From: Butyricimonas paravirosa | GTDB lineage: Bacteria; Bacteroidota; Bacteroidia; Bacteroidales; Marinifilaceae | DNA length: 64,000 bases | NCBI RefSeq assembly: GCF_032878955.1 | Contig: NZ_CP043839.1 | Coordinates: 2,604,001-2,668,000 of the forward strand | Direction: 5' to 3' | Shown here: in pieces, positions 53,524 to 62,410 of the stretch | Layout: every line of letters starts with the position of its first letter | How positions within the stretch are numbered: position 1 is the first letter of the stretch | Made by a program: the position numbers and the translations under genes | The notes under the pieces: model-generated | Database searches by the model: none | Seen by the model: only the letters and a program-made list of their open reading frames with translations | What the model was told of the DNA's origin: nothing

Positions 53524-54789
53524 ATGAAAGTTTTTAAATTCGGGGGAGCATCCGTGAAAGATGCGGCAGGAGTGAAAAACCTCTCTTCAATTGTCCATCA
53601 ACAGCATGGACAACTTATCGTGGTCGTTTCAGCTATGGGGAAAACGACTAATTTGCTAGAAACATTATGCAACGCCTATTTTCACCAAGATCCAAAAGCG
53701 ACCGCTATCATGAAAGAATTAAAAGACTTTCATCTAAATATCGTAAACTCGCTATTTCCCTTGAACAATCCGGTTTACAAGCACTTGGAAGAATTATTTA
53801 CTAACCTGGAAAACATACTGGCAAGCGAATCATCGCTATGCTATGATTACGAATACGATCGCATCATCTGTTTCGGGGAACTGATCTCCACGACCATCAT
53901 CTCCGACTACTTGAAAATGGAGGGAATCGAAAATCAATTCATTGACATCCGGAAATTCCTCAAAACCGACCAAAACTATCGTAACGCGAACATAGACTTG
54001 GAACTTTCCGAACAACTTTGCAAAGAAGCATTTGACTTCAAGGCATCGTCCACATTCGTCACCCAAGGATTTATCGCCGGAACCCGCACCAACCAGACCA
54101 CGACCTTAGGACGGGAAGGATCGGATTACACGGCCGCCCTTTTGGCTAACTTGCTAAATGCCGAAAACGTGACGATCTGGAAAGACGTACCGGGAGTGAT
54201 GAATGCCGACCCGAAAGAATATGAAAAAGCACAAGTGATCAGCCGGATGTCCTATAAAGAGGCCATCGAGCTATCCCATTTCGGGGCAAAAGTCATTCAC
54301 CCGAAAACCATAAAGCCAATCCAGAACAAACAAATCCCCCTCTACGTGAGATCGTTCCTGCACCCGGAATCCGAGGGAACCGTGATACAAGAGATTGACG
54401 AGCATCTAAAGTTACCCCCCATTTACATTAACAAAGAAAATCAATGCTTGTTGACCCTCACCCCGAGAGATTTCTCTTTTATCGCGGAAGAAAAATTAAG
54501 CCACATATTCGCCGTGCTGGCCCAATATAAATTGAAACTGAACCTGATGCAAAACTCTGCCATCAGCTTCTCTTTCTGCGTGGATTGCAACAGTGCCGTG
54601 TTCAACGAATTTCTGGATCAACTCCGGGAAGAATTCGAGGTACGCTACAACCAAGACGTGAAACTCATCACGATCCGCCATTACAATGAGGAAATCATTC
54701 GGGAGATCATCGGGGATACCCCCTCGCTAGTCGAGCAACGTAGCCGCACGACCGCCCAGTTCGTGCTAAGGAATCATGTACTACAATAA
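53524..54789 (+). CDS. Aspartate kinase
   Basis: The first step of lysine, threonine and methionine synthesis, phosphorylating aspartate. The 421-aa protein starts with the catalytic KFGGASVKD motif and has TTTLGREGSDYTAALLA and WKDVPGVMNADPKEY. ACT-type regulatory segments lie from about residue 300 (NQCLLTLTPRDFSFIAEEKLSHIFAVL) and in the tail. It is monofunctional: there is no homoserine-dehydrogenase domain. It is somewhat shorter than E. coli LysC (449 aa). The next gene begins 10 bp after the stop, so the glycosyltransferases may be transcribed from the same promoter. Confidence 0.94.
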   Translation: MKVFKFGGASVKDAAGVKNLSSIVHQQHGQLIVVVSAMGKTTNLLETLCNAYFHQDPKATAIMKELKDFHLNIVNSLFPLNNPVYKHLEELFTNLENILASESSLCYDYEYDRIICFGELISTTIISDYLKMEGIENQFIDIRKFLKTDQNYRNANIDLELSEQLCKEAFDFKASSTFVTQGFIAGTRTNQTTTLGREGSDYTAALLANLLNAENVTIWKDVPGVMNADPKEYEKAQVISRMSYKEAIELSHFGAKVIHPKTIKPIQNKQIPLYVRSFLHPESEGTVIQEIDEHLKLPPIYINKENQCLLTLTPRDFSFIAEEKLSHIFAVLAQYKLKLNLMQNSAISFSFCVDCNSAVFNEFLDQLREEFEVRYNQDVKLITIRHYNEEIIREIIGDTPSLVEQRSRTTAQFVLRNHVLQ

Positions 54790-54799
54790 CTCCTGCGGC

Positions 54800-55507
54800 A
54801 TGAAACATAAAACGCTGTCAATCATCATTCCCGCCTATAACGAAGCCCGAACTCTTTTCACGTTACTGGAAAAAGTTCACCACACACGACTGGTTGAAAA
54901 TATCCAAAAAGAAATTATCGTTATAAACGACTGTTCGAAAGACGAAACGGAAGACGAGATTCAGCGTTTCATGGAAACGTATCCCGATTGTCCCATTCAA
55001 TACCACAACCAACCTTATAACCAAGGCAAAGGAGCAGCTTTACGGGTAGGGATTCAGAAAGCCAACGGAGAATGGACCGTTATACAGGATGCGGACCTCG
55101 AATACGAACCGGAAGACTTTAACCCGTTACTGACATGGATGATCGAACACGACGGGAAAGTTATCTACGGGTCCCGCTTTCTAAACAAAGCAAACAAACA
55201 CTCCTATCAACGATTCTATTTCGGCGGCAGGCTATTATCCATCATCACGAACATCCTGTACGGGCAACGCTTGACGGACGAACCGACCTGTTACAAAATG
55301 TTCGACACCGCACTACTTAAATCCATCCCGTTAAAATGCACCGGATTCGAATTTTGTCCGGAAGTAACAGCCAAAGTTTGTCGCAAGGGATACAAGATAA
55401 AGGAATTACCAATCCACTATTACCCCCGGAGTATTGATGAGGGTAAAAAAATAAACTGGAAAGACGGGGTCATTGGCATATGGACTCTTATAAAATATCG
55501 TTTTTAA
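54800..55507 (+). CDS. Family 2 glycosyltransferase (dolichol-/undecaprenyl-phosphate sugar synthase-like)
   Basis: This 235-aa enzyme transfers a sugar from a nucleotide sugar to a polyprenyl phosphate or related acceptor. GT-A signatures are visible: IIIPAYNEARTLFTLLEKV, VINDCSKDETEDEI, NQGKGAALRVGIQKANGEWTVIQDADLEYEPED (D-x-D like) and VIYGSRFL. There is no membrane segment at the end, unlike larger relatives. The start at 54800 avoids overlapping the upstream gene; an ATG at 54776 overlaps it by 14 bp. It is directly followed by an integral membrane glycosyltransferase, so the two likely work as a donor synthase and a membrane transferase. Confidence 0.9.
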   Translation: MKHKTLSIIIPAYNEARTLFTLLEKVHHTRLVENIQKEIIVINDCSKDETEDEIQRFMETYPDCPIQYHNQPYNQGKGAALRVGIQKANGEWTVIQDADLEYEPEDFNPLLTWMIEHDGKVIYGSRFLNKANKHSYQRFYFGGRLLSIITNILYGQRLTDEPTCYKMFDTALLKSIPLKCTGFEFCPEVTAKVCRKGYKIKELPIHYYPRSIDEGKKINWKDGVIGIWTLIKYRF

Positions 55508-55526
55508 TTTAAAGAATAATTTTCGT

Positions 55527-57236
55527 ATGGGAATTTTTAATAAAATAAAACCGACTACATGGATTTATCTCTGCCTCGCGATCATCGTATGCGTATTCGT
55601 CGTGAATTACCTGGAAATATTTGACTTCAAACCGGATCTGAACGGGGATAACGTTTACTATTATGCCCTGGGAAGAGCCATTGCCGCCGGGAAAGGCTAC
55701 ACGAATATTATGTTTCTGGAAGAAACCCCTCATTCCCATTTCCCACCGGGTTACCCCCTGTTTAACGCGGGGATTTTACTTTTCACCCATTCCTACACGG
55801 CTTTAAAAATAGCAAACGGCATTTTATTCGGGTTGTCCATCCTAATCCTTTTTTTCCTCCTGAAAAGGATTTCGGGGAACTTATTCGTCGCCCTGTCAAC
55901 CTGCCTGTTATGCTGTATGCAGCAGGCATTACTACGTTACTCCACGATTGTCATGAGCGAAATGCTATTTACCTTCCTCACGCTGGGAGTCCTGTACTTG
56001 ATCTCCCTGATTGACATGAACCACCTGTTCTGTAAAAAGCGCCCCCGTTCCCAGATCATTTATTTCATTCTGATGATTATCGCGCTGAATTACATCTATT
56101 TTGTCCGGACCATGGGAACATCCATCATTCTGGCAATAATGATTTACCTCGGTATTCTTTGTGTCCAAAAAGGTCTCACGCTCCTCAAAAGTAAGCGTAA
56201 AAATGACGAGATCACCATACAGGCTGCCAACAAACAAGCCCTGTTCAGCCACCTCATTATCCTATGCGTGGTCATAGCATCCTTTGCAGGGGCGAAAACA
56301 GCCTGGGATATGCGAAATAAAAGTATTGGGGTCACGAGTAGTGACTATCTCCATGACTTCAAAAAGAAACCCAAGGGTGAAACCATGGCCACGTTCTCGG
56401 ACTGGACAGAACGTATCGAAAATAACCTAGTCAGCTACGTGGGCAAATGGATCCCCACTGCCATCATTTCCGATGATCCCGGATTCGATGAAAAAATAAC
56501 CACTTCAGGACTGATCGAGGGCATTTGCATCTTAATCATCGTTCTACTCGGATTAATCGCGCTGAAAAAAATGCAATTACTCCTGTTCCTGTACATCGGC
56601 ATCACGATGGCCGTACTCATGATCTGGCCGGAGCAATACGCCGGACACCGCTATTTTATCGGGATCATCCCCCTTTTCATATTCCTGTTCCTGAATGGTT
56701 GCCTTGAAATCATGAACTCGATCACTAAAAAACTTTCATTTGGCAAATACCAACACATAATTCCCGCGGGAGGCCTGATCGTGTTCCTCGTGTTCTTCAT
56801 GTTCCCGCACTACGCGAAAGCCTTGAAACCGCAACAGAATTTTGCGACATACAAGCAATGGAATGAAAAAATTGCCGATGCCGCCTTCGTGGAGTACATC
56901 TATGCCATCAACTGGTGTAAAAAGAATCTACCCGAAGAAGCCCGCATCGCCTGCCGGAAACCGGAACTTTTTTACCTCTTTTCAGGCGGTAGAAAATCGA
57001 CCTCTTTTCCCCAGTATGCCGAACCGGATGACCTGTTCAACCGTTTCCAAGAACAAAAAATCTCTCACGTGATCATCGACCGCTGGTTCCGCCACGGGTA
57101 TGTCACAGTGTACCCCATGGTCAAAAAATATCCGGATTATTTCAGACCGCTCATCCAGATCGGGCAGAACACGAAACAGCAACTCCCCACGTTAATTTTC
57201 CAATTCCTGCCGGGAGGCCAACCACAAGTTCCGTAG
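55527..57236 (+). CDS. Integral membrane glycosyltransferase (ArnT/PMT-like, GT39 type)
   Basis: This 569-aa protein has about ten membrane helices and an acidic early loop DFKPDLNGDNVYYYALGRAI (residues about 33-52), characteristic of GT-C enzymes that take a sugar from a polyprenyl-phosphate donor. HSHFPPGYPLFNAGILLF follows and the last 150 residues are a soluble periplasmic domain. The neighbouring GT2 enzyme may make its donor. The acceptor (glycan, lipid A or protein) cannot be told. It ends before a hairpin at 57261-57300. Confidence 0.85.
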   Translation: MGIFNKIKPTTWIYLCLAIIVCVFVVNYLEIFDFKPDLNGDNVYYYALGRAIAAGKGYTNIMFLEETPHSHFPPGYPLFNAGILLFTHSYTALKIANGILFGLSILILFFLLKRISGNLFVALSTCLLCCMQQALLRYSTIVMSEMLFTFLTLGVLYLISLIDMNHLFCKKRPRSQIIYFILMIIALNYIYFVRTMGTSIILAIMIYLGILCVQKGLTLLKSKRKNDEITIQAANKQALFSHLIILCVVIASFAGAKTAWDMRNKSIGVTSSDYLHDFKKKPKGETMATFSDWTERIENNLVSYVGKWIPTAIISDDPGFDEKITTSGLIEGICILIIVLLGLIALKKMQLLLFLYIGITMAVLMIWPEQYAGHRYFIGIIPLFIFLFLNGCLEIMNSITKKLSFGKYQHIIPAGGLIVFLVFFMFPHYAKALKPQQNFATYKQWNEKIADAAFVEYIYAINWCKKNLPEEARIACRKPELFYLFSGGRKSTSFPQYAEPDDLFNRFQEQKISHVIIDRWFRHGYVTVYPMVKKYPDYFRPLIQIGQNTKQQLPTLIFQFLPGGQPQVP

Positions 57237-57260
57237 TTTAGTTCAAAGAAAAACGAATCA

Positions 57261-57300
57261 TACTTCTCATGTCGGGTGAAGAATCCGACATGAGAAGGTA
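57261..57300 (+). terminator. Hairpin downstream of the glycosyltransferase genes
   Basis: Stem of about 14 bp (57261-57275 with 57285-57300, one bulge, core TCTCATGTCGG/CCGACATGAGA) 24 bp after the stop. No T run, so termination strength is uncertain. Confidence 0.6.
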
Positions 57301-57390
57301 TATTACAGGACAACAAACCGTTGACCCGAAAATTTAATACCATAATCCATTATCATATCCTCATCAACAACGGATCTCTTTCGTGTAAAG

Positions 57391-57434
57391 CGCTATTAGA
57401 ACGCTATTAAATCCCTATTAAATCGCTATATATA
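57391..57434 (+). repeat. Four 11-bp tandem repeats upstream of ileS
   Basis: Four copies of 11 bp (consensus CGCTATTAAAT) start at 57391, 57402, 57413 and 57424, followed by an inverted half copy. An inverted repeat AGAACGCTATTA/TAATAGCGTTCT covers 57398-57409 and 57433-57444. Spacing of one helical turn fits a multi-site protein-binding region. The rest of 57237-57612 shows no gene. Confidence 0.7.
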
Positions 57435-57612
57435 ATAGCGTTCTATTAGAATTTTAATAGGATATTAAAATTACTTTATCCGTAACACGTCATGTATTGC
57501 TACTCTATTCATACTGAAGTGATTTAGAAAAACGGCAGCAAATCATGACCTCCACTCCTAAACGTCTTTTATTACCCTCTAAAAGAATGAATGCACGAAA
57601 AAAAGAAGAGGA

Positions 57613-57643
57613 TTTCCAGTTTCACAAATAAATGGTATATTTG
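57613..57643 (+). promoter_or_regulatory. Promoter of ileS
   Basis: TTTC-N19-TATATTTG, 54 bp upstream of the ileS start, with the spacing seen at the other vegetative promoters here. An upstream in-frame ATG at 57632 lies inside it and is therefore not used. Confidence 0.65.
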
Positions 57644-57697
57644 CAACTTGATTTTTTAAATGTGCAAATAAGTAATATCTTAAAATCAGGAGTCACG

Positions 57698-60600
57698 ATG
57701 GACAAAAAATTCCAAGAGTACAAAGGTTTGGATCTCTCTCAGGTAAACAAGGATGTCTTGAAAGAGTGGGAATCAAACAATACCTTCGAGCAAAGCTTGA
57801 AGAATAGAGAGGGGCACCCCTCGTTTGTCTTTTTCGAAGGTCCCCCTTCGGCAAACGGGATGCCAGGTATTCACCACGTAATGGCTAGGACGATTAAAGA
57901 TATTATTTGCAGATACAAAACTTTACAAGGATTTCTCGTTGAGCGAAAAGCCGGTTGGGATACACACGGGTTACCCGTTGAATTGGGGGTTGAAAAGAAA
58001 CTCGGTATCACGAAAGAAAATATCGGGAAAACGATTTCCGTGGCCGACTACAACAAAGAATGTCGTTCCGACGTCATGAAATTCACCCGCGAATGGGAAG
58101 ATTTGACGAACAAGATGGGTTACTGGGTAGATATGAGCAACCCGTACATCACCTACGACAACCGTTACATCGAAACCTTATGGTATTTGTTGAAACAATT
58201 GTACGAGAAAGGTTTCCTGTACAAAGGGTACACGATACAACCCTATTCCCCCGCTGCCGGAACAGGATTAAGCACGCACGAGTTGAACCAACCGGGATGT
58301 TACCGGGACGTGAAGGACACGACGTGTGTGGCTCAATTTAAAGTGATCCGGGACGAAAAATCGGAAAAATTATTCGCTTTCAGCGATGAGGTATATTTCA
58401 CCGCTTGGACAACCACGCCTTGGACGTTACCTTCCAACACGGCATTGGCAGTAGGCCCGAACATCACGTATCTGGAAATAAAAACTTATAATCCTTATAC
58501 ATTCCGCCCGGTAACCATTATCATGGCGAAAGATCGTCTCAGCGCGTACTTCAACAAAAAAGCTGAAGGCATCGCCTTGGAAGACTACAAGGAAGGAGAT
58601 AAATTGATCCCTTACCAGATCGTGGCCGAATATAAAGGGCCGGAGCTGGAAGGCATACGTTACGAACAACTTTTGCCTTGGATGCAACCCATGGGTGATG
58701 CGTTCCGCGTGATCCTAGGTGATTACGTTACCACGGAAGATGGTACCGGAATCGTGCATATTGCCCCGACTTTCGGAGCCGATGACGACCGGGTGGCCAA
58801 AGTGGCCGGCATAGCCCCCTTGCAATTGATTGACAAGGAAGGCAGCAAGCAACCCATGGTGGACAAACGGGGACGCTTGTTCCGGATGGAAGACATTGAC
58901 CCGGAATACTTGAAAAATAACGTCAACACGGACCTGTACGGGGAATTTGCCGGACGATTCGTGAAAAACGCTTACGATCCGACTTTAACTGAAAATGACC
59001 CGACTCTTGACATCGATTTAAGTATCCTGTTAAAACGGGAGAACAAAGCGTTCAAGGTCGAGAAACAAGAACATAATTACCCGCATTGCTGGAGAACCGA
59101 CAAACCGGTACTTTATTACCCGTTGGATTCTTGGTTCATCAAAACGACAGCCGTTCGGGATCGCATGATCGAGCTGAACAAGACTATCAACTGGAAACCC
59201 GCCAGCACGGGCGAAGGCCGTTTCGGGAAATGGTTGGAGAATTTGGTGGATTGGAACCTCTCTCGTTCCCGCTACTGGGGAACTCCCCTACCGATATGGG
59301 TTAGCGAGGATGGGACAGAGAAAAAATGTATCGGTTCTGTGAAAGAATTAGTTGAAGAAACTGAAAAAGCGATACAGGCAGGAATCATGAAGGAGAATCC
59401 CTTCAAAGACTTCAAGGTGGGAGACTACTCGAAAGAGAATTACGAGAAAATCGACCTGCACCGCCCGTACGTGGATGACATTATACTGGTTTCTCCCACC
59501 GGACAACCGATGTACCGGGAGAAAGACTTGATCGACGTGTGGTTCGATTCGGGGGCCATGCCTTACGCACAGGTACATTACCCGTTCGAGAACAAAGAAT
59601 TGATCGACAACCGGACAAATTTCCCGGCAGACTTTATCGCCGAAGGAGTAGACCAGACCCGCGGTTGGTTCTTCACGCTACACGCTATCGCAACCATGGT
59701 GTTCGATTCCGTGGCATTCAAGAATATCATATCCAACGGACTGGTGCTTGATGCCAAGGGAAACAAGATGTCCAAACGTTTGGGCAATGCCGTTGATCCT
59801 TTCGACACGATCGAGAAACAAGGGTCCGATCCCCTGCGTTGGTACATGATCACGAACTCTCAACCATGGGATAACTTGAAATTCGACATCGCCGGGGTGG
59901 AAGAAGTGAAACGTAAGTTCTTCGGGACACTGTATAACACGTACAGTTTCTTCGCCTTGTACGCTAATATAGACAAGTTCACGTATGCAGAGGCAGAAGT
60001 TCCGTTTAACGAGAGACCGGAAATCGATCGCTGGATTCTTTCTCTATTGAACAGCTTGATTAAAGAGGTCACCGAGGCTTACGAGAAATATGAACCGACA
60101 CGGGCCGGACGGGCAATACAGGATTTCGTGATCGAGAACCTGTCGAACTGGTACGTGCGCCTTTCCCGTAAACGTTACTGGGGTGGCGAGCAAACCACTG
60201 ATAAATTGTCGGCTTACCAAACGTTATATACCTGCTTGGAAACCGTGGCAATCTTGTCCTCGCCCATCGCACCATTCTACATGGATCGCTTGTTCACGGA
60301 CTTGAACAAGGTTACGGGACGATACACGACGGACGTTCACCTGGTAGATTTCCCGGTGGCCGACGAATCAATGATTGACAAGCAACTGGAGGAACGGATG
60401 AATATGGCTCAACAAATATCTTCCATGGTACTTGGACTGAGACGCAAAGTGCAAATCCGGGTAAGACAACCGCTATGCAAGTTGCTGATCCCGATCTTGA
60501 ATGACGAGATGACTACCCAACTGGATGCCGTGAAGAATATCATCCTGTCGGAAGTCAACGTGAAGGAGATCGAGTACATCACCGACACGGCAGGAATCTT

Positions 60601-61126
60601 GGTAAAGAAGATCAAGCCGAACTTCAAGACCCTAGGACCGAAATACGGTAAATACATGAAACAGATTTCCGCTCTCGTGGCAGAAATGAACCAGAATGAT
60701 ATTTACAATTTCGAGAAACAAGGAACTTATTCTCTGGAAGTGGGAACAGAAACGCTGGAATTGACACTGGAAGACGTGGAAATTTTATCGGAAGATATCC
60801 CGGGCTGGTTAGTGGCCAACGAGGGACGTCTCACGGTTGCCCTAGACATCAACATCACGAAAGAATTACGTGAAGAAGGTATCGCCAGAGAATTGATCAA
60901 CCGAATCCAGAACTTGAGAAAAGAGAGTGATTTCAACGTGACAGACAAAATTGATCTTTACATCGGGAAGCACAAAGAGATCAACGAGGCCGTCGAGAAC
61001 TTCAAGGCGTACATCGCCAGCCAAGTTCTGGCAGAGAACGTTACGCTAATAGATAAAGCCGAGGACGGTGCCCAACCCATCGAAATCGACGACATACAAA
61101 CGTTTATTAAGATCCAAAAAATGTAA
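57698..61126 (+). CDS. ileS: Isoleucyl-tRNA synthetase
   Basis: This enzyme joins isoleucine to its tRNA and edits mistakes. The 1142-aa class I chain has the HIGH motif as GIHH in GPPSANGMPGIHHVMART near residue 47 and KMSKR in GNKMSKRLGNAVDPF. Between them is the CP1 editing domain (TAWTTTPWTLPSNTALAV). The length and the long C-terminal segment point to the eukaryote-like IleS clade, associated with mupirocin resistance in several bacteria. It has an AGGAG ribosome site 5 bp upstream of the start. The gene has its own promoter and no T-box leader. Confidence 0.97.
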   Translation: MDKKFQEYKGLDLSQVNKDVLKEWESNNTFEQSLKNREGHPSFVFFEGPPSANGMPGIHHVMARTIKDIICRYKTLQGFLVERKAGWDTHGLPVELGVEKKLGITKENIGKTISVADYNKECRSDVMKFTREWEDLTNKMGYWVDMSNPYITYDNRYIETLWYLLKQLYEKGFLYKGYTIQPYSPAAGTGLSTHELNQPGCYRDVKDTTCVAQFKVIRDEKSEKLFAFSDEVYFTAWTTTPWTLPSNTALAVGPNITYLEIKTYNPYTFRPVTIIMAKDRLSAYFNKKAEGIALEDYKEGDKLIPYQIVAEYKGPELEGIRYEQLLPWMQPMGDAFRVILGDYVTTEDGTGIVHIAPTFGADDDRVAKVAGIAPLQLIDKEGSKQPMVDKRGRLFRMEDIDPEYLKNNVNTDLYGEFAGRFVKNAYDPTLTENDPTLDIDLSILLKRENKAFKVEKQEHNYPHCWRTDKPVLYYPLDSWFIKTTAVRDRMIELNKTINWKPASTGEGRFGKWLENLVDWNLSRSRYWGTPLPIWVSEDGTEKKCIGSVKELVEETEKAIQAGIMKENPFKDFKVGDYSKENYEKIDLHRPYVDDIILVSPTGQPMYREKDLIDVWFDSGAMPYAQVHYPFENKELIDNRTNFPADFIAEGVDQTRGWFFTLHAIATMVFDSVAFKNIISNGLVLDAKGNKMSKRLGNAVDPFDTIEKQGSDPLRWYMITNSQPWDNLKFDIAGVEEVKRKFFGTLYNTYSFFALYANIDKFTYAEAEVPFNERPEIDRWILSLLNSLIKEVTEAYEKYEPTRAGRAIQDFVIENLSNWYVRLSRKRYWGGEQTTDKLSAYQTLYTCLETVAILSSPIAPFYMDRLFTDLNKVTGRYTTDVHLVDFPVADESMIDKQLEERMNMAQQISSMVLGLRRKVQIRVRQPLCKLLIPILNDEMTTQLDAVKNIILSEVNVKEIEYITDTAGILVKKIKPNFKTLGPKYGKYMKQISALVAEMNQNDIYNFEKQGTYSLEVGTETLELTLEDVEILSEDIPGWLVANEGRLTVALDINITKELREEGIARELINRIQNLRKESDFNVTDKIDLYIGKHKEINEAVENFKAYIASQVLAENVTLIDKAEDGAQPIEIDDIQTFIKIQKM

Positions 61127-61220
61127 CCTCTTCCCCTTGTTACAAGTAAAAGTGGATATTTTTCCACGGGAAAGATTACATAGCGGATTTTTTATTAACT
61201 TAGACAAAAACTTTACAACT

Positions 61221-61601
61221 ATGGCCGAGAAAACTAGATATTCGGATGAAGAGTTGCAAGAATTCAAAGAATTGATTCTTGAGAAACTCGAAAAGGCGAA
61301 AAGAGATTACGAGGTGCTGAAAGCCTCGATCTCTGGCAGCGACGGGAATGACATTGCCGATACGTCTCCCACTTTTAAAGTATTGGAAGAGGGAGCATCT
61401 GTTCTTTCCAAAGAGGAGGCCGGTCGGCTGGCACAAAGGCAGGCAAAATTTATTGCTCACCTAGAGGCTGCGTTAGTACGAATTGAAAATAAAACTTACG
61501 GGATCTGCCGGGTAACCGGAAAACTGATCTCCAAAGAAAGATTACGCGCCGTACCTCATGCAACATTGAGTATGGATGCCAAAATGGGACAAGACTCTTA
61601 A
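61221..61601 (+). CDS. TraR/DksA-like protein with degenerate zinc finger
   Basis: This 126-aa protein has the DksA plan of a coiled coil (DEELQEFKELILEKLEKAKRDYEVL ... AGRLAQRQAKFIAHLEAALVRIENK) and a C-terminal finger region YGICRVTGKLISKERLRAVPHATLSM. DksA binds RNA polymerase and works with ppGpp. Of the four finger cysteines only one remains, the others being replaced by Thr, His or Ser, so zinc binding is doubtful. This is a typical feature of many Bacteroidota copies. Start at 61221 chosen because it opens the conserved domain. The gene is between ileS and lspA, as in many Bacteroidota. Confidence 0.88.
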   Translation: MAEKTRYSDEELQEFKELILEKLEKAKRDYEVLKASISGSDGNDIADTSPTFKVLEEGASVLSKEEAGRLAQRQAKFIAHLEAALVRIENKTYGICRVTGKLISKERLRAVPHATLSMDAKMGQDS

Positions 61602-61643
61602 TCGCAAAAGCGATTAAGAGTCGCTTTAAATTTTATCACACAG

Positions 61644-62255
61644 ATGAGTACGCGGAAAAAACTTATTATTTTTATTATTGCCCTATTAGTCATTGATCAA
61701 GTTGTTAAAATCTGGATCAAGACCCACATGATGATCGGGGATGAATTCAGTGTCTTCGGGGACTGGTTCAAAATTCATTTTATTGAAAACAACGGGATGG
61801 CCTTCGGGATGGAACTCGGGGGAGGCAAGTGGGGAAAAACCGTTTTAAGTGTATTCCGCTTAATTGCCGTAGTGGGCATCGCTTGGTACTTGGGACGTCT
61901 CATCAAAGAAAAAGCACCCATGGGGGTTATTCTCTCTTTCGGGTTAATTTTCTGCGGGGCAATAGGTAACATCATCGATAGCGCATTCTACGGGATGATC
62001 TTCAGTGACAGCTATTCACAAGTAGCCACTCTATTCCCTCACGGGGGCGGATACTCCTCGTTCCTGCACGGGAAGGTGGTAGATATGCTTTATTTCCCGC
62101 TTTACGAAGGTTTTCTTCCTCAATGGATTCCCATCTGGGGAGGTGATTTCTTCGTATTCTTCCGCCCGGTATTTAACCTGGCTGACTCTTATATTACAAT
62201 AGGTGTATTTATCCTGTTGCTTTTCCACCGAAAGTTTTTCGCCTCGAAAAAATAA
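61644..62255 (+). CDS. lspA: Lipoprotein signal peptidase II
   Basis: This inner-membrane aspartic protease removes signal peptides from lipoproteins. The 203-aa chain has four membrane helices. The catalytic Asp pair is seen as D147 (GKVVDMLYF) and D181 (VFNLADSYITIG). Family residues DQ in LLVIDQVVK (residue 18) and ENNGMAF are kept. At 203 aa it is longer than the E. coli enzyme (164), with an extra loop of about 30 residues around FSDSYSQVATLFPHGGGYSSF, frequent in Bacteroidota. It serves the many lipoproteins in this window. An intrinsic terminator follows. Confidence 0.96.
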   Translation: MSTRKKLIIFIIALLVIDQVVKIWIKTHMMIGDEFSVFGDWFKIHFIENNGMAFGMELGGGKWGKTVLSVFRLIAVVGIAWYLGRLIKEKAPMGVILSFGLIFCGAIGNIIDSAFYGMIFSDSYSQVATLFPHGGGYSSFLHGKVVDMLYFPLYEGFLPQWIPIWGGDFFVFFRPVFNLADSYITIGVFILLLFHRKFFASKK

Positions 62256-62291
62256 GCAGTCAATCCTTAAAAAAATGTTATAGTAGACGAT

Positions 62292-62316
62292 AAAAAGAGG
62301 CTTTCAGGCCTCTTTT
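62292..62316 (+). terminator. Intrinsic terminator after lspA
   Basis: AAAAGAGGC/GCCTCTTTT stem of 9 bp with a 6-nt loop and following T residues, 37 bp past the lspA stop. Confidence 0.9.
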
Positions 62317-62410
62317 ATTTTAAAAATAAGTTAATGTTAAACCATGGAATAACAGCGTCAGGCTTTCTTTCCTACCTTGCAACTTTATTTACCAATTTAT
62401 TGTTGAATTT

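Noticed and set aside
57237..57697. Possible T-box leader before ileS, or an origin-type iteron array
   Set aside because: No T-box sequence or specifier stem is visible, and no replication gene or DnaA-like boxes accompany the 11-bp repeats.
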